This document shows positions 62,176 to 64,000 of a DNA stretch of 64,000 nt, piece after piece (the first letter of the stretch is position 1; each line of letters begins with the position of its first letter). A program made the translations under genes and the position numbers. This DNA is from Methylobacterium terrae (lineage in GTDB: Bacteria; Pseudomonadota; Alphaproteobacteria; Rhizobiales; Beijerinckiaceae): the NCBI RefSeq assembly GCF_003173755.1, contig NZ_CP029553.1, forward strand, positions 3,112,501 through 3,176,500, written 5' to 3'. The notes under the pieces were generated by a model, which was not told where the DNA came from, did no database searches, and was given only the letters and a program-made list of their open reading frames with translations.

Positions 62176-63627
62176 ATGGCGCTCCGCACGATCCGCCTGC
62201 GGCCGGGCGCCGACCTCGCGGGTTTCCGCGAGGCGGTCCGGCGGCTGATCCACGAGGGCGTGCCGCCGGAGGCGGTGACCTGGGTCGCCGGGGAGGCGCG
62301 CTCGCTGTTCCCCGAGGACGCGCCCCCCGGGGAGCCCGCGCCGGCGCTCGCCCTGCCGCGGGCGGTGGCCGCCCTCGCCTCCGCCGTCGTGATGCACCGC
62401 GAGCCCGAGCGCTACGGCCTGCTCCACCGGCTGATCCGGCGCGTCGCGGACGGCGAGCGCCACCTCGCCGAGGTCGCCAGCGACCCGCTGGTCCACCGCC
62501 TGAACCTGATGCGCAAGGCGGTGGGCCGCGACCTGCACAAGATGCACGCCTTCCTGCGCTTCCGCCGCGCCGGGTCGGGCGAGGGGACGGGGGAGGGCGG
62601 CCGGGAGCGGTTCGCCGCCTGGTTCGAGCCCGAGCACCACATCCTCGTCGAGGCGGCGCCGTTCTTCTCGGCCCGCTTCCCGTCCTTCGACTGGTCGATC
62701 CTGACCCCGGACGGCTCGGCGCACTGGGACGGGCGGTCCCTGTCCTTCGGTCCGCCGGGCTGGCGCGAGGACGTGCCCGAGCAGGACGCGTTCGAGGCCG
62801 GCTGGACCGACTATTATTCCAGCACCTTCAACCCCGCCCGCACCAACCTCGCGGCGATGCGGGCCGAGATGCCGAAGAAGTACTGGCACAACATGCCCGA
62901 GACCGCGGCGATCCCGGGGCTCGTGCGCGAGGCCGGGCGGCGGGTCGGGGAGATGATCGCGCGTGCCCCCGAGGCGCCGGCAAAGCGCGTGCCGGCGCGG
63001 GCGCTCGCCGCCATGGCGGCGCAGGAGCCGGACTCCCTCGAGGCGCTGAACGCGGTGATCCGCGCCTCCGAGCCCCTGGTGCCGGGCGCGACGCAGGCGG
63101 TGCTCGGGGAGGGCCCCGTGGGCGCCGCCATCGCCTTCGTGGGCGAGCAGCCGGGCGACCAGGAGGACCTGCAGGGCCGGCCCTTCGTCGGCCCGGCGGG
63201 CCGGCTGCTGGCGGGCGCCCTGCGCGAGGCGGGGATCGACCGCGACCGGGCCTACCTCACCAATGCGGTCAAGCACTTCAAGTTCGAGGCGCGGGGCAAG
63301 CGGCGCCTCCACCGGTCGCCCACCGCCGGCGAGGTCGCGCATTACCGCTGGTGGCTCGACCGCGAGCTCGCCTTCGTGGCCCCGCGCCTCGTGGTGGCGC
63401 TCGGCGCCACCGCCGTGCTCGCGCTGACCGGCCGCCAGGTCCCGATCACCCGCGCCCGCGGGCCGGCCGCCTTCGACGGCAGGCCGTACCGGGGCTTCGT
63501 CACCGTCCACCCCTCCTACCTGCTGCGCCTGCCCGACGAGGCCCGGGAAGAGGCCTATGCGGGCTTCGTCGACGACCTGCGGCGCGCCGCGTCCCTGGCG
63601 GCGGAGCTCGCGACGGCCTCCGCGTAG
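62176..63627 (+). CDS. udgX: DUF4130-UdgX fusion, uracil-DNA glycosylase superfamily
   Basis: This 483-residue protein has two parts. Residues about 80-260 are DUF4130 (YGLLHRLIRRVADGERHLAEVASDPLVHRL, LHKMHAFLRFRR, FEPEHHILVEAAPFFSARF, DWSILTPDGSAHWD). Residues about 290-475 are a family-4-like UDG domain with motif A GEQPGDQED (323-331), RPFVGPAGRLL and HPSYLLR (His445). It also carries the loop KRRLH at 375-379, the UdgX hallmark (KRRIH in mycobacteria). In UdgX the loop His (here His379) becomes covalently bonded to the sugar after uracil is removed, so the protein stays on the DNA. It starts at the base after the radical SAM stop codon. Confidence 0.95.
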   Translation: MALRTIRLRPGADLAGFREAVRRLIHEGVPPEAVTWVAGEARSLFPEDAPPGEPAPALALPRAVAALASAVVMHREPERYGLLHRLIRRVADGERHLAEVASDPLVHRLNLMRKAVGRDLHKMHAFLRFRRAGSGEGTGEGGRERFAAWFEPEHHILVEAAPFFSARFPSFDWSILTPDGSAHWDGRSLSFGPPGWREDVPEQDAFEAGWTDYYSSTFNPARTNLAAMRAEMPKKYWHNMPETAAIPGLVREAGRRVGEMIARAPEAPAKRVPARALAAMAAQEPDSLEALNAVIRASEPLVPGATQAVLGEGPVGAAIAFVGEQPGDQEDLQGRPFVGPAGRLLAGALREAGIDRDRAYLTNAVKHFKFEARGKRRLHRSPTAGEVAHYRWWLDRELAFVAPRLVVALGATAVLALTGRQVPITRARGPAAFDGRPYRGFVTVHPSYLLRLPDEAREEAYAGFVDDLRRAASLAAELATASA

Positions 63628-63717
63628 GACCGGAATTACCCCGGGAAACGCTGCACTGCGGAAACCAAGCCGGTCCTGCCGAGTTTGTCGCCAGACCGGA
63701 ACCGGGAAACGAGGACC

Positions 63718-64000
63718 ATGAGGCTGATCGTGTCCGCCCTCGCGGCGGGAATCTGTCTGGGTGCCGCCGCGGCGCCCGCCATCGCCAGGACGGGCGCCAA
63801 GGCGGCGGACCGCTTCGACGGCACCTGGAGCGTCGAGGTCATCACCGAGAGCGGCTCCTGCGACCGCGCCTACCGCTACGGCGTGATCATCCAGAACGGC
63901 CAGGCCCGTTACGCCGGCGGCGGCGATTTCACCGTCTCCGGGCGGGTGCAGCCGAGCGGCGCCGTCCGGGCGACGATCAGCCGGGGCGACGCGGCCGCCC
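63718..64000 (+). CDS. Exported protein of unknown function (3' end cut by window)
   Basis: From ATG 63718 the frame is open to the window edge, giving 94 codons. A signal peptide (LIVSALAAGICLGAAAAPAIAR) precedes DRFDGTWSVEVITESGSCDRAYRYGVIIQNGQARYAGGGDFTVSGRVQPSGAVRATISRGD. This is a beta-rich small domain seen in exported hypothetical proteins of Hyphomicrobiales. Function unknown. Confidence 0.75.
   Translation, partial: MRLIVSALAAGICLGAAAAPAIARTGAKAADRFDGTWSVEVITESGSCDRAYRYGVIIQNGQARYAGGGDFTVSGRVQPSGAVRATISRGDAAA

Overview
The window is high-GC DNA, dense in genes, with many ATGA or GTGA start/stop overlaps. It looks like part of a chromosome of an alphaproteobacterium of the Hyphomicrobiales, most likely a Methylobacterium-type organism. 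This is inferred from the combination of a bacteriochlorophyll divinyl reductase (bciA), class I polyhydroxyalkanoate synthase, alphaproteobacterial curli genes including csgH, an HWE/HisKA_2-type histidine kinase, and families of short intergenic palindromes. No rRNA, tRNA, CRISPR array, prophage or intact insertion sequence was seen.

Positions 1-13.4 kb hold thirteen minus-strand genes in a row. They encode a GntR regulator, a five-part branched-chain-amino-acid-type ABC importer, an MmgE/PrpD protein, an isocitrate-lyase/PEP-mutase-type lyase, both HyuA/HyuB subunits, an isochorismatase-fold hydrolase that has Gly where the catalytic Cys is expected, and a flavoprotein cut by the window edge. 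Together they look like an uptake-and-breakdown route for one small acid or ureide whose identity is not clear. A strong sigma70-like promoter overlapped by GACAG/CTGTC half-sites lies in front of the GntR gene.

Positions 13.4-25.2 kb hold two divergent glycosyltransferases separated by a 16-bp tandem repeat, a soluble PAS-PAS chemoreceptor, small exported proteins, an RlpA-like protein, an orphan response regulator, a fumarylacetoacetase-family enzyme, a FadL-type porin and three small unknown genes. Positions 25.2-43.2 kb hold phaC, an AlaC-type aminotransferase, four small exported proteins, a quinone-oxidoreductase/HxlR pair, a sensor kinase, a sugar-type ABC importer without its ATPase, a ModE-like HTH protein, an HxlR/VOC/PhnB/RibD-like cassette, a decayed IS110 transposase and bciA.

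Positions 43.2-52.5 kb form an extended curli (functional amyloid) locus: csgG, csgF, csgH, a PAS-LuxR regulator, three proteins with curlin repeats, a lytic transglycosylase and small secreted proteins. One curlin carries a 15-bp tandem repeat inside its signal peptide.

Positions 52.5-64 kb hold an MFS exporter, a DsbD/ScsB-type membrane reductase, a LysR/D-amino-acid lyase-type/HAD group, a Tat-exported Gfo/Idh/MocA protein, and a two-gene unit encoding a radical SAM protein and a DUF4130-UdgX uracil-DNA-binding protein. The last is a conserved partnership whose function is unsolved. The window ends inside a small exported protein gene.
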